64,000 nt of DNA from Eunapius fragilis (lineage: Eukaryota > Porifera > Demospongiae > Spongillida > Spongillidae), in NCBI GenBank assembly GCA_963681505.1, contig OY811974.1, positions 10,132,547 to 10,196,546 on the forward strand, written 5' to 3'. Position 1 is the first letter of the stretch. Each line of letters starts with the position of its first letter. Below the pieces are notes generated by a model. It saw only the letters and a list, made by a program, of their open reading frames with translations. It did no database searches and had not been told where the DNA came from. Positions 36,301 through 46,496 of this stretch are shown in pieces. The position numbers and the translations under genes were made by a program.

Positions 36301-39300
36301 TGGACACCCAGTGCGCAAGAAAGGAGTTGTAGAGGACAAAAGGATCTCTTAGAATGTGAAATAATTTGAAAACTTGGAAAAAACATTCGCTAGGTTCCTT
36401 TTCGCTGCCACGATACATACAGCGTTTGATCACGTACTCGGACGAGTTTAAGCGGAAAAAAAAAAGCATTTGAGATGGGTAATGATATTACACAATAGCC
36501 ACATGTGCCCAGCAGATGTGTTCTGATAGAGCGGTGAGAAAGGGGCTCTCCTGCTGCTTTGGAGGATATAATGGTTACATCCCCATTCACCTTTGCCACT
36601 CATTAGGAACATGGCTGACAGCAAGAACAGCAGTTCACCTAGGTCGCTGATGCTAAGAAGCATGCTGCCACAATGATCTCAAGTGTCATAATGTTAGATG
36701 ATCAAAATCTTTGACGAAAGCGTTTTTGGTTGCGAATAAAAGCTGCAGCGTTTAACGGGAGAGACCCAAGTTGTCATTTGGGACAACTGACAAAGAGGCA
36801 TGTGAGGCAGAGACATCAGTAGGCCTGACTTGGTAATAATAGAATTACTAATTTATAAAATTCAAGATCCGTACAGTTACATGTCCTTCGATTTAAAATC
36901 CAGTTTATTTGATGATAGCATGCGGACAATTACGAGAATGCATTTAGCAGTATAACTTACAACAGCTAATGTCGACATAATACTAACTTGAAATAAAACC
37001 CATATTGCAGAAGTTTGTGAAATACACATGTAGTCCTCAGTGGGATATCAATCCAAGACATTGAAACACCATTCTCAACTTACCATTACATGTTTGGTTG
37101 TCATGAGTTAAAAAAAAACCAGGCAGGAATGAGCAAATGTAGATTCCATTTGTGTTACGACAGAGTTGTGAACAAGGTTTGCTACCAGTGGAACATGCAT
37201 CAATGTCTATTGAAATAATGTATAAATATTCAAGGTAGAAATTCACAGCAAAACTAACCACTACATGTTTCGTTGTCTTCTCCTATAATGTAACCAGTCT
37301 GACATGAGCAATTGAAGCTTCCGATTGCATTGATACAGAATTGTGAACAAGAATTGCTACATGTACCAGTGGAGCACTCATCAATATCTATTGAAGTAAA
37401 TGTGTAACTGAATTTTCTAAAATCTCAACAACCCACCACTGCGTGTTTCGTTGTTAGTTATTAGGACATAACCAGGCTGGCATGAGCAAGTGTAGCTTCC
37501 ATTTGTGCTTTGACAGAGTTGTAAACAGGGATTGCTACCAGTGGAGCATTCGTCAATGTCTGTTGAAACAATGTATAATTATTGATTAGAAGGAAGAAGT
37601 ACAAAACTAACCATTACACGTTCGGTTGTCAGCACTAAACACATAGCCGGGCCGGCACGAGCATAAATAGCTTCCAATCGTGTTGTTACAGAGTTGTGAA
37701 CAAGGATTGCTACCAGTGGAGCATTCGTCAATGTCTGTTGAAACAATGTATAATTATTGATTAGACGCAATAAGTACAAAACTAACCATTACACGTTCGG
37801 TTGTCAGCACTAAACACATAACCAGGCCGGCAAGAGCACAAATAGCTTCCATTTGTGTTGGTACAGAGTTGTGAACAAGGATTGCTACCAGTGGAGCACT
37901 CGACAATGTCTGTTGAAATAACGTATTAATTAATGTTCAAGGTAAACATTGATCGAAAAACTAACCACTACATGTTTTGTTGTCTTCTCCGATAATATAA
38001 CCAGTCTGACATGAGCAATTGAAGCTTCCGATTGTGTTGGTACAGAGTTGTGAACAAGGACTGCTACCTGTTGAGCACTCGTCAATGTCTGTAGAAATAA
38101 AGTATTGAAAAATGTTCAAGGTAAACATTGATCGAAAAACTAACCAATACATGTTTTGTTGTCTCCTCCTATAATATAACCAGTCTGACATGAGCAATTG
38201 TAGCTTCCGATTGTGTTGGTACAGAGTTGTGAACAAGAATTGTTACCAGTGGAGCACCTGTCAATGTCTGTTGAAGTAATGAATTTAGAAAACAGCAACT
38301 CGTACGTGGCAACTAAAAAATTATCACGCTTTTTTGTAATTAGATATACGTACAGTCGTAGCTACCGTTAATATGATAATAATGAGGAAGGTTACCTGGG
38401 GCAACTGTGATAGAAACAATAATTTGATCACTGTAGTACTGCAGTCGATTGGTGAGTGCTATGTCATTTGAGTACAATCTAGCAATAATGGCTAGTTTGT
38501 GGGTTGCAAGTGAGGAGATTGGTTTGTCAAAAGCTAAAGAAATCTTTAATGGTATACTTCCAAAGAGGGATCCATCAGTACTTCTGTTGCAATTCTTTGT
38601 CCATGGTGACAATGAGTCATCTAGAGTAATGTTAATGGTGTCATTAACAAGTGTACCATCCAAAAGGGTTACTGATATTCGAGGAATATCAGTTCCATAA
38701 GGAGCAGATGTAATGTAGTTACTGTCAATATGCTGTACGCCCATTTCTAGTATGATATGAGAGTTTGCATGGTTTCCATAGTAGTAATTTGCATTAAATG
38801 AAAACAGCGGATGATTTCTGTAGTAATCAAAGCGAGTGGATAGTTCAGGAATGGATGGGTTGTTATAAGGCACTGTGTAGTTGATAGAGCGATGTACAAA
38901 TGTGGCTAGGTTGTACTGATCTATAAGGATCACATACATGTAGATAAGGTTTGCATAATGTTAGCAAGGTGACTTACTGAAGAAAAGACAGAATGGTAGT
39001 TGGTGATTAACAAGGCCACATCCACAAGTAATAACACATTTCTGACTGATTTGATCAAATCTCTCAGTGGGAGCACAGTCTGGAGTGGTGAATGTTATTG
39101 TGTAATATTTGCTGCTGCTGTAATCATAAGGATAGGCAGACACTATGTCTAGATAGACCATCAGCGGTCCTGGTGTGTATAATGGTGACGATAGATACAT
39201 GGTAAGTGGTGTAGAAATTATTGGGACACCATTATCATAGCAAACGGAAGACATGTTTGATGGGCCATCCCAATAGCTGGGTTGAGTACTTAAAGTAGAG

Positions 39301-41687
39301 GAATAATAAAACTGGTATCTCCAGAACACTCCACGGAGCACCTCATAGTAGTTGTAGTAGGAGTAGGTGTAGTCACTGTATGCATACGCATATGACCTGA
39401 GTGAAATATAACCTCTAGCTGTAACAGACACTGTTCCAATTATTGTGGTATTGAATGATGTTGGTCCATGTAGGCTGCTGTCATCAATATTAATTGTCAC
39501 TAAAATGGGGAAAGTGAATAAATTTAGTTTCTCAATTGAATTAATGTACAAAAAACTAAGTATTTATGTACTTTTATTGGCCTTTAACCCCTAGCCAGGA
39601 TAGCCATGGCCACAGATCTGGTTAGGGTCAGCTGCTGCGTGGTACACATACATATTTCCATTTAACGTTTCTTTTTGCTTTCCAATTAGAGATTAATGTG
39701 GGTAAACTAACATTGTTTATAGACAATAGCGCATCTGATCGGTTATATGCGGGTATAGGTTACACATTGAACCGAGGAATCGACGTGATTAGAACCCCCT
39801 TAGAGGGGGTGCAATTAAGGGCCCGAGGGGATTCTAAATCCGAAGGTTAATAGTGTCACCGAATTTAGACAACAGCAACTCGTACGTAGCAACTAAATAA
39901 TTATCGCGCTACTTAGTAATAAGATATATACGTACAGTTGTAGCTACCGTTACAAAAAGTTATATGATAAAGCGTATAATACGCTTCAAAGAACGGTCGC
40001 TCGCGATCTCTTATGCAACATTGCTGGAATCTGTCAGAGGGAGTTCAACCAATCGTTATTGAGAGCCACTGCAGTGTTGGTTATGAACAAACTGGGCATC
40101 GCAGTATCGACGGTACTCCTTTTACAGGTACCGGTGATTTCCAGCATGAGAATGTTTCTAAATTACATCGCGTCCATGTTTTTCCCACTAGAATTTAAAA
40201 AACTGCCGGCATAACGTCTTCAAATACGATGCAGACCTCGCTACCGCTCGGGTACATCGCTATAACTCAGGGCCCCCAGGGATACTAGAAATCCCGTAAA
40301 TACTTCGGTTCAATGTAAATCACTGCATGATTGGATTAACATGTTATCAAATGGTATGAAATATTAGTGATTTGCACAGGCAAATCTAATATCAGTGACA
40401 CAGTTAACATGGGAGTAAAGATATTGTATTTTGTATGAGTTTTCTAAATATGGATGAATGTTTTAGGGTAATTGAACGCTTGACCGACTAGGATGTATAG
40501 AAGTTGTAAATTAGCTAATTACTAATTGTCCGTATAATCCTTGCTCTTATCATATGAACACTATGCATGCATTAAACACATACACCGGAAGGATTCACTT
40601 ACCATTCTCACATGCAGCATATGTATTTCCACTGGTGACATTGTAGTAATTCCTGTTTGGAAATTTACCACATCTACACTGAGAAGTACATTCAGAGCTG
40701 TCCCCGTTGTAATAAAATCCATCAATGCAATCTGTCAATAACCAGTATTGTGTCAAATTATACACATTGCCAATCAATCTTAAGCTAGAGGAATATTGTA
40801 TTAAAGTTTCGTGTGTGTGAGTGCATGATAGAACCCCCCTCTGATTTGAAATATCCTAGACTGAATAGCATGCATCTGAAAATCCATATTTATTGTAGTG
40901 ACATACCTGTTCTTTCTCTAACCATTAATGAGTGAGGTCCTTCTCCAACCATTGTAGATGCTGAAAGTTCTATGCCAATCCACTGGTTAGGCATTAGATT
41001 AATTAACACATAATATGTTGCTATGCCCAAGTTTCTCGTTTCTGTTGAACCATTGAAATAATTGATATAGAGTTGGTATGAAATAATTACTCCACCAGGC
41101 AATAAAGGAGGGCCCCACGTGATATTCACAGCTGCTGAGCTATATGTTTGTACTCGGACATAATTTGGAGCATCAAGTGGAACTGCAACAAAATCAGAGT
41201 AAGGAGTTGTAGTTTGAAATTATGTGTGCACTTACTGCTTTCTAGGGTCTGGACAATTGGACCACATGCTGATGCCCCATTCCCCATGTTGGACACAGCA
41301 TGAATGCAGCATTCATAGAAAGTGAAAGGAAGCAGTCCAGTGAAGTTTACAGTAGTCGTAATACTGATGTCGTAGTAAACAAAATGATTGTTTCCATAGG
41401 CATCTGTACATGATACCTCATAACCAAGCAGAGAAACATTGGAATGACCAACTTGAGGAGATCTCCAGCTTGCTTGTAGTGCTGTTGAAGTTATTGCCTT
41501 TAGTGATGTAATGTTTGGAGATGCTAAAGAATGAATTTGGTATTACGTATGTACCAATGAAAAAGGAATACTTTACCAAGACAGCTTGACAGATCAGCAA
41601 GTAGCTTGTAACCATGCCTGCATATGCAACCAAGTCCTGTTATGCAGCTGTGTTCACAATTACTTAAACTGCAATTGATACTACTAG
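26062..41687 (-). CDS. Adhesion-type G-protein-coupled receptor with EGF, FN3, HRM and GAIN/GPS domains (multi-exon)
   Basis: About 30 exons on the minus strand follow GT-AG rules and build one type of protein: an extracellular adhesion region (EGF, FN3, Tyr-rich modules, Ca-binding EGF array, FN3), then HRM-like, GAIN and GPS, then seven transmembrane segments of the secretin/adhesion class and a tail of about 100 residues. It should sit in the plasma membrane, be self-cleaved at the GPS and sense matrix or neighbouring cells. No signal peptide is found: the first exon seen (41577-41687) has no start codon, so the 5' end lies upstream, where only transposon sequence is visible. The 5.3-kb gap between 31786 and 37084 could also separate two genes. 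The C-terminal receptor half is very secure, the link to the exons beyond 34 kb less so. Confidence 0.75.
27446..28712 (-). CDS. Receptor part: GAIN domain and GPS autoproteolysis site
   Basis: Exons 28712-28545, 28479-28405, 28322-28220 and 28145-27831 encode the helical and beta parts of GAIN ([43 protein letters not shown]). The small exon 27771-27711 gives [11 protein letters not shown] and exon 27564-27446 gives GNWTTDGC, then [13 protein letters not shown]. That is a standard GPS with four Cys, two Trp and the HL-T cleavage tripeptide, so self-cleavage is expected. Length and order are as in other adhesion receptors. Confidence 0.88.
28764..28987 (-). CDS. Receptor part: hormone-receptor-like (HRM) domain
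   Basis: One exon encodes [40 protein letters not shown] and SMCPT. The spacing of C, W, G, C, R-x-C, G-x-W and C fits the HRM domain often found before GAIN in adhesion receptors. The acceptor and donor (GTGAGG) are clean. Confidence 0.75.
29110..29504 (-). CDS. Receptor part: linker exons between FN3 and HRM
   Basis: Three short exons, 29504-29404 ([15 protein letters not shown]), 29352-29267 ([18 protein letters not shown], ending TLCTPVQK) and 29212-29110 ([15 protein letters not shown]). I recognise no domain. The 29110 boundary is the least certain of the set. Confidence 0.55.
29563..30642 (-). CDS. Receptor part: three fibronectin III domains
   Basis: Exon 30642-30339 is a whole FN3 ([37 protein letters not shown]). 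Exon 30267-30042 ([16 protein letters not shown]) joins in phase with 29986-29784 ([19 protein letters not shown]) to complete the second. The rest of that exon ([19 protein letters not shown]) joins 29731-29563 ([18 protein letters not shown]) for the third. Domains two and three are split by introns at similar places. The role is extracellular adhesion or spacing. Confidence 0.85.
31076..31786 (-). CDS. Receptor part: four Ca-binding EGF exons
   Basis: One exon per domain: 31786-31664 ([16 protein letters not shown]), 31556-31434 ([16 protein letters not shown]), 31375-31253 ([16 protein letters not shown]) and 31198-31076 ([16 protein letters not shown]). Each has six Cys, the D-x-(D/N)-E/K calcium consensus and an Asn hydroxylation-type segment. 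All are 123 bp and in the same phase, so exons can be added or skipped without a frameshift. Confidence 0.88.
32147..32726. mobile_element. Nonautonomous transposon with TGTCACGG ends, GTCC target duplication and palindromic iterons
   Basis: It starts TGTCACGGAGGAAAGTGTCC and ends with the complement of TGTCACGGAGGAAACTGTCC. The flanks are GTCC on both sides (32143-32146 and 32727-32730). The interior alternates two 10-bp palindromes, GTCCTAGGAC and ACTCCGGAGT, about every 15 bp at both ends. TGT ends and a 4-bp duplication fit the Ginger type. There is no coding sequence. It lies in the receptor's largest intron. Confidence 0.85.
32995..33162. mobile_element. Foldback family, centre and right arm only
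   Basis: The loop (TTTAGCACACTTCGACTAAG, the same loop type as the 8707 copy) and the full right arm are present; the left arm is missing. The sequence after it (33163-33225) matches the left flank of the 8707 copy in inverted orientation. Confidence 0.8.
33480..33740. repeat. C-rich low-complexity block
   Basis: Interrupted poly-C occupies about 33566-33608. The proline-rich and glycine-rich frames here are spurious. Confidence 0.85.
34107..34397 (-). pseudogene. Two decayed EGF exons of the receptor
   Basis: 34397-34269 is open, with [18 protein letters not shown], but the fourth-fifth cysteine pair is lost (SFRRSFKSC) and the usual terminal pattern is altered. 34229-34107 begins CAATNNGNC in one frame and continues [20 protein letters not shown] in another, so a single-base shift splits the domain. 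Splice-like borders remain. Both are probably relics of the EGF array cut off by transposon insertions. Confidence 0.7.
34988..35207. mobile_element. Foldback family, left end truncated
   Basis: The left arm starts at TGTTAAAAGCAAGG, lacking the outer 60 bp. The right arm is complete to TTTACTTGT. The loop differs from other copies. Confidence 0.8.
35477..35663. mobile_element. 187-bp miniature transposon with CAAGGGCG ends
   Basis: The ends are CAAGGGCGTAGACAA and the complement of CAAGGGCGCAGACAA. The flanking TAGTC occurs on both sides (35472-35476 and 35664-35668), a 5-bp target duplication. The interior has G7 and long C runs and a GGGGGGGCTTAAGCCCCCCC hairpin. It looks hAT-like by its ends, but that is uncertain. 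Confidence 0.75.
35713..36003 (-). repeat. Interspersed repeat family R1, copy B (inverted)
   Basis: On the minus strand it matches copies at 8213 and 51412: GGATTTGACCCCGATTATG, CAGAACCGCGCGGTTGTTG, ACTGCCCGTCCTCGTACC and GACTCATAACTCGG. It lacks the CTTCTT microsatellite. Confidence 0.65.
36182..36413. mobile_element. 232-bp miniature inverted-repeat element
   Basis: TCGTGGCAGCGAAAAGGAAC at the left and its exact complement at the right. There is no coding sequence and no convincing target duplication. Confidence 0.75.
37084..38267 (-). CDS. Receptor part: seven Ca-binding EGF exons in tandem
   Basis: Exons in order of translation are 38267-38145, 38088-37966, 37909-37787, 37734-37612, 37559-37437, 37387-37259 and 37206-37084, all in the same phase, starting DID(E/R)CSTG and ending NxTC(S/N)G. 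Two are damaged: in 37559-37437 the last Cys codon is CGC (NETRSG), and in 37206-37084 the CxC pair reads CSF. Introns are about 50-80 bp and several are near-identical in sequence, pointing to recent tandem duplication or conversion. Confidence 0.88.
38350..38920 (-). CDS. Receptor part: unrecognised extracellular module A
   Basis: A single 571-bp exon begins [19 protein letters not shown] and contains [35 protein letters not shown] and [11 protein letters not shown], then YHINGSYDC before a GTATAT donor. It is rich in Tyr, Asn and beta-type strands with several N-glycosylation sites (NYT, NDT, NIT, NCNRST, NGS). I know no family for it. Confidence 0.65.
38978..39499 (-). CDS. Receptor part: unrecognised extracellular module B, Tyr-rich, with Cys-Gly-Cys end
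   Basis: A single exon with [19 protein letters not shown], a remarkable Tyr-rich stretch ([17 protein letters not shown]), MTMYLSS-type strands and a C-terminal [21 protein letters not shown]. It precedes module A and has a similar beta-rich character, so the two may be halves of one unit. The Cys end recalls the small exon at 40603. Confidence 0.65.
39861..39952. repeat. Duplicated splice-site segment of module A
   Basis: This stretch is a diverged copy of 38281-38370, which spans the end of module A and its donor. It lies in an intron about 1.6 kb upstream, in the same orientation. Confidence 0.75.
39963..40214 (+). other. Open frame of 83 codons on the opposite strand, within a receptor intron
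   Basis: It reads [19 protein letters not shown], then [19 protein letters not shown] and [19 protein letters not shown], and stops at TAA 40212-40214. It has no ATG start. The helical, leucine-rich composition is unlike the AT-rich intron and resembles a HEAT-type helical repeat fragment, but I cannot assign it. It could be a captured exon in a transposon. Confidence 0.3.
40603..40731 (-). CDS. Receptor part: small Cys-rich exon
   Basis: It encodes [19 protein letters not shown] and [14 protein letters not shown] between clean splice sites. The C-x3-C-x-C pattern matches the end of module B, so the modules may be repeats that share this motif. Confidence 0.65.
40907..41523 (-). CDS. Receptor part: two fibronectin III domains
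   Basis: Exon 41523-41236 is one FN3 ([48 protein letters not shown]) and exon 41182-40907 another ([35 protein letters not shown]). Each is a complete single-exon domain in the same phase. Confidence 0.85.
41577..41687 (-). CDS. Receptor part: N-terminal EGF exon
   Basis: It encodes [35 protein letters not shown], with six Cys of EGF type and no calcium motif. It is the most upstream exon I can identify. Confidence 0.7.
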
Positions 41688-41788
41688 CTGTATCCATACG
41701 TATAATGGAGAGTAGAGAAAGTTTAATTAATACATAAAACTGCAATACAATTATGATCACCAAGCGTTAACACGGTTAATCTCGATCC

Positions 41789-41932
41789 TTGTTGATCGGA
41801 GTAAATTGCAGCATAGCGATTGCCAAACATATAGTCCCGGCTTAATTTAAATTCACACTTCGACATAACTTAAATTAAGCCCGGGACTATATGTTTGGCA
41901 ATCGCTATGCTGCAATTTACTCCGATCAACAA
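41789..41932. mobile_element. 144-bp near-perfect palindromic element
   Basis: The arms start TTGTTGATCGGAGTAAATTG and pair over about 60 bp around a short loop with CACTTCGACAT. It lies just upstream of the first recognised receptor exon, where the promoter or start exon would be expected. Confidence 0.85.
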
Positions 41933-42299
41933 TCACTGTATCTACTGTGGCTCAAATTGGCATGTTTTGTGGCTCTGATTGGCTCAGTAAACTCATTCTT
42001 AAGGGATGAGTAAATGAAATGGTAATACCATTACCCTTGGCATCCTACGTCTTGAATCCCGTAGTTTCCTTACCAAAGGTGCAACGGTGCATTCAATACT
42101 ATTGTTCTCACATGCTCTGTAAGTAATGTTTGGGTTATCTGGTGATGCCATAAAGATTGCAGGTCGATAAGTCTCAAAATTCTCTCATGTTGTGGTTGTA
42201 GGCATAAACCAGTGTCATATGGATAGCTACACACCTACATGGTTCTTCATTAGGGCGAATAGGGGTGACACCACAATCAAAATACTTCCAGCGCTACCA

Positions 42300-42665
42300 C
42301 GGGAATAGTCAACTGAAAGCAGAATTGAAGCATCAAGAAGCAGAGTCTTGGGTGTATATGCTTAAAAGCTATTTCTCTTGGTGGAAATGCAACATACATG
42401 TACTCAAGCCATCAGATTGTAGGAAAGCTCATACAGTGTCTTGCATCAGCCACAGCAGATGAGAAGCTGAGTAGGATATGATCCAGATCCTTCTATTTAC
42501 TGATGATTGATGAGTCAACTGACACATTTGTATTGAACCAATTTTTCATTCATACATGTAGTAGCAAAATATCTCCTATACCATCTGGAGATGTGGAAAC
42601 CTAAATTGTACACATGTGTGACATTGTTAATGGCAAAGCAGAAACAATTGAGTGAGCACATATGG
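42300..42665 (+). pseudogene. hAT-like transposase fragment
   Basis: Within this stretch the + strand reads SSHQIVGKLIQCLASATADE and SFYLLMIDESTDTFVLNQF, broken by stops. The LLIDESTD motif is typical of hAT-like transposases of the ZMYM/ZNF862 kind. Ends are not recognisable. Confidence 0.5.
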
Positions 42666-42789
42666 CATACATTAATATTGCACTAATGCTACCTGTAAGT
42701 ACTGCAGAGTGTGACAGATGATTTTCTCACTCAAGTCTGCTTTTATTGCATCTTTTTGTTCATCAGGCTTTGCCACCACAGATAACCAT

Positions 42790-43611
42790 CACCTGATCCA
42801 TGGAGTTAATCTCTTCAACAGCTTAGTCTCTTCTTCAGATGCCATGCATCTCTCCAGAATCTGCCATTGAGTCTCCTCCCTTGCAGAGATCTTACTCTCA
42901 TAAGCTGGATAGTTGACTTTTAGCAATTTGTATGACTTATCTTCTCCAGCAAACAAAGCTTGTCTCCTCTCTGCCTCTGCATGCTTCTTTGGCCACTTCT
43001 TGGGTCTCAGTCCTCCCTTCAGGTGAACTGGCACGCATTTTGATCCTAGCGAATTCCGCACAACTATTTCATGGTGGCTGGGTTTAGAAACCACAAGGGC
43101 TTCCTCCTGCTGTCTATTTTGTCCTGAAATAGCTTTGGACCCGTTGGGGCACCATGCATTGTCCTGCAGACGAGGTGGTGATGCGGTACTCCGACATAAC
43201 CAACTGCGTGACATATTTGTAGACTTTTGCCACAAGGTGAACCTTAGTGTAGAGGTTGAAGCAGGTAGCACTCTTACCCCTGACCATTCTAGGTCTCGTC
43301 CCGCGAATGCTTTAGTGAGCAATTGGACAGATGGAATACCGACTGCTTTTGACATTACAGTGACATCTCCTCTCACACCAGTGTCACTTCATGAAGCAAG
43401 TGTCACGCCTGGAACTGCTGCACTACTGGCAGAGCGGAGGAAGCACCAGGCTAATGACCCCAAGTGTCACATGCTTGGGTGGAAATGCACCCCTCTTGCG
43501 GTAGAGAGCTATGGAATTTGGGGTATTGAGCCAGGCTCCCACTTAGCCTCACGCCTGTCCATTGGCATTCAGAAGCCAAAGATTTTGGTAGAGATGTATG
43601 GGAAGCCCTAG
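42790..43611 (+). pseudogene. LINE-type non-LTR retrotransposon ORF2, C-terminal part
   Basis: The readable end is 43111-43611: CPEIALDPLGHHALSCRRGG (a CxnHHxxxC zinc motif), LRDIFVDFCHKVNLSVEVEA, PANALVSNWTDGIPTAFDIT and WKCTPLAVESYGIWG. Upstream in other + strand frames lie FRTTISWWLGLETTRASS and TSWVSVLPSGELA, showing older decay by frameshift. An ATAAATAA-type tail is at about 43700. Two related C-terminal pieces are at 51112 and 52307. Confidence 0.7.
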
Positions 43612-44319
43612 TGAGGTGCAATGCCAGATCCCTCCTCAGTAGAGCACATAGTTTGGTTTAGTTACTTTACATGTATATGTATAGTTTAGTAGTTTTCAAT
43701 AAATAAATAATTATTATTATTTAAGAGACATCTTAGAAATAGACTTAAAGCATCAGCTTTATGTCAACTAATAATAATTTCAGTGGAGGATATGCCTTTA
43801 GACTTTGAAAAGGCTGCTAGCATTTGGGGTAGCATGAAAAAATGTATACATGCATAGACTTTGCTGTGAGTATGATTCATGTAGACTTACTTACTACTCT
43901 CTGATAATGCCAAGTTGTGACAATGACAGTAAAACCAGTTTTATAACTCTGCGGAGAAAGGGATATGCCTAATGCATAAAATGGAGGGATTGGTAGTAGA
44001 AAAAAATATTAACACCCTTATATACATGCAACTATTATAACCCTTGTGTACTATGGGATTAAACGGTATATTCTGCTCCTGCACACATACATGTACTCCT
44101 GTATGCATGTACATTTTATTACAGAATAGGTTATTTAATACCATGAGTGTGATGATTTAATTGAATCATTAGTATAGGAACTGCCTGCAATGAGCACAAA
44201 TAAATGAAGAGCAAAGTACGTTAAGGGGGCAATACAGCAAAGGTGGTCACCGACAATTAGGCAGACTCATTTAGAAATACGGAAATATTCGAATTTTCGT
44301 GATGTTTTGTGCTTGCTGG

Positions 44320-44645
44320 ATAGCATCAGTGACCAAATCTTAGTCCCTAGGGCATCACGCAGTTTGTTTTTGGAAAGGCTGCATGCAAGTCATTTAGGGT
44401 ATGAGTCAACATAGAGGAAAGTTAGGGAGGTACTGGCCATACATTGCTGAGGACATCCAGCGGGTCACCAAATAGAATAAAGTGTGTGAGTTAGATGGGC
44501 AACAAACAAAAGGAGTCTCATGAAATATCTGCCCATGCACTTGTGCGGAAAGACTGGAGTGGATTTAATGCACTGCAAGGGAGAAACTACTCCATCCTCG
44601 TGGACTATCATTCAGATTTCTTGGAGTTTAGAGACTGAGGTATAG
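44320..44645 (+). pseudogene. Ty3/gypsy integrase remnant
   Basis: Frames read DQILVPRASRSLFLERLHAS, HLGYEST-stop-RKVREV, RYWPYIAEDIQRVTK-stop, VCELDGQQTKG, and in another frame GRNYSILVDYHSDFLEF. This is the HHCC zinc domain followed by the start of the integrase core. Stops and shifts show it is dead. Confidence 0.65.
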
Positions 44646-44649
44646 CATA

Positions 44650-46230
44650 TCACCTCCCTGGGGCTCATATGCTCTTTAACACGTGTATCGTACCGAACTG
44701 TTTGGAAATGTAAACAAAACATGGTTGTAGGGGGATATTGCTTAATAAGCTGATTGGCTACAATCTCACACATTATATGGACCGGATGCTGGAAATTGAT
44801 TGAAATAGAATAAACTTTTTGATTATTGATAACCTCCGGTAGCTACAAACGGTTTTATCATATGCAATTATGTATGTCCATGTAAAGAATTTGTTGACAC
44901 TGCTGTGGCCAAAGTTTTGATACATGAGGTTAGGGGACTTACCAACACCTACAACAACCCCCATAAAAATGGCTGCCATCACACTAAACACTTTGTGGTT
45001 ATAAATAATCAAAAATTGTAAATGTTGAATATAATGTGGCACATAGATATGCAATTATCATTCTTCTTCACACAATAATTATGAAATAAACTTAGTCTAA
45101 TGCATTGTTTAACCTCGTCAAAATGCTTGATACAGTAAGATTGTACTTATCACTTTATCAGGCCCTTCAATTTGGTGGACCTGTTTTCATAAGATAATGC
45201 AAAGTTCAGATAATATGTAAACTAATTAATTATTCAGCATCGATTATCTTGTAAACCATTAAGGGTGAAAAAATAATTACATTATTAATTATGATCTCTT
45301 ATATAACGACCAATTAACTGAAATGTTTTGAGCATACATCTAAATGGTGGTGTCCATCTGCTTTTTGAAATGGGGTCATTCCATTATAAGTGTGGTAAGT
45401 GCATGCTTCGATCACATCTTCATATCCTAATGCAATATATATAATTACTCATATTTGTCTATCTTAGAATGAATGTTATTTGAACCAGTTATAACGTTAT
45501 ACTGCACCGAATTATTAATTTTTTTCAGCAACTTGGCAGGCTCAAAACGTTTCCATTATTAATCTGCTAGTGATTTCTTTGAAGCTCAATCTACGTAGAA
45601 TCAATATATATTAATAACCTTAGTAGGTGATGAAAGGGTTAAAGAAACATCATCATTTCGCGGATTTCTAAATTGATACGGTTTCCGGATCGATACGCTG
45701 TTCTACACGGGAGTGCATGGGTACGCGCGCTTCAGAGGCCCGTGTCCGCATAGCTAAAAAGTAGTTATAAGTCACTTCAGTTTTCTAAACGACTGTGACC
45801 GTGCATTGAAGACACGTACGCTAGCTGTATAGTGTTTGCGTATACACTGAAAAACAGAAAGAAATATGATTACTTCGATGGAGAAGCTCACAATGAATGG
45901 TCGCTTTCGCTCGCCACGCAAGCGGCTAACGAAGGCTTAGCAAGCTGGTGCAAATGGAATTTATGGTTCTCAAATTGATGAGAAAACAGCAATCTGCGTT
46001 GATAGAAAGCATTATCAGACGCGTCGCGCTGAGGAACAAGGCCATCGGCTTAGTACGCAACCCAAATAGAATTCACCGCAAATTAAATTAGCCATGACTA
46101 TCTGAACCTGCGGCAGCAGGTTCAATATAGGATTGATTGAGGGTTGATGAAGTCATTAATAAAACTTCACTAGCGTCTGGAGGGACAACGGAGAAACCGA
46201 TCGCTTATCTCTTTATCGCGATGAAATGAG
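44650..46230. other. No recognisable gene
   Basis: AT-rich sequence with no domain signatures. A short frame at about 45890 (MEKLTMNGRFRSPRKRLTK) could be a first exon, but nothing supports it. Confidence 0.35.
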
Positions 46231-46239
46231 AGCACAAAG

Positions 46240-46460
46240 ATCTACAGTTCTACGTTGGTTCCGTGTCATAAAACAGTGTGGTTATGGAGAAACCCTGTTT
46301 CTCGTGCCCGGTCCTTGGTCGTCGTCGTCGTCGTCGTCGTCTTCTCATTCTTAGGATATAACTCGAGCTACGAACGATTTTGAAGAACGGCAATAGTACT
46401 AATCGCTTTGAAATTTACTGGCACGTTATCCTTACATGTCATATAGACACTCATATATCA
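46240..46460 (+). repeat. Possible diverged copy of family R1
   Basis: TCATAAAACAGTGTGGTTAT, a (GTC)n run, TCTTCTCATTCTTAGGATAT and AACTCG recall the second half of the R1 copies. The match is weak. Confidence 0.4.
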
Positions 46461-46496
46461 AGTTCTAATTAATAATGATGTATAATAGATTTATTA

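Noticed and set aside
42789..43376. 195-codon open frame on the minus strand
   Set aside because: The plus strand of the same stretch encodes recognisable LINE ORF2 sequence (WWLGLETT, GHHALSC), so the minus frame is a shadow.
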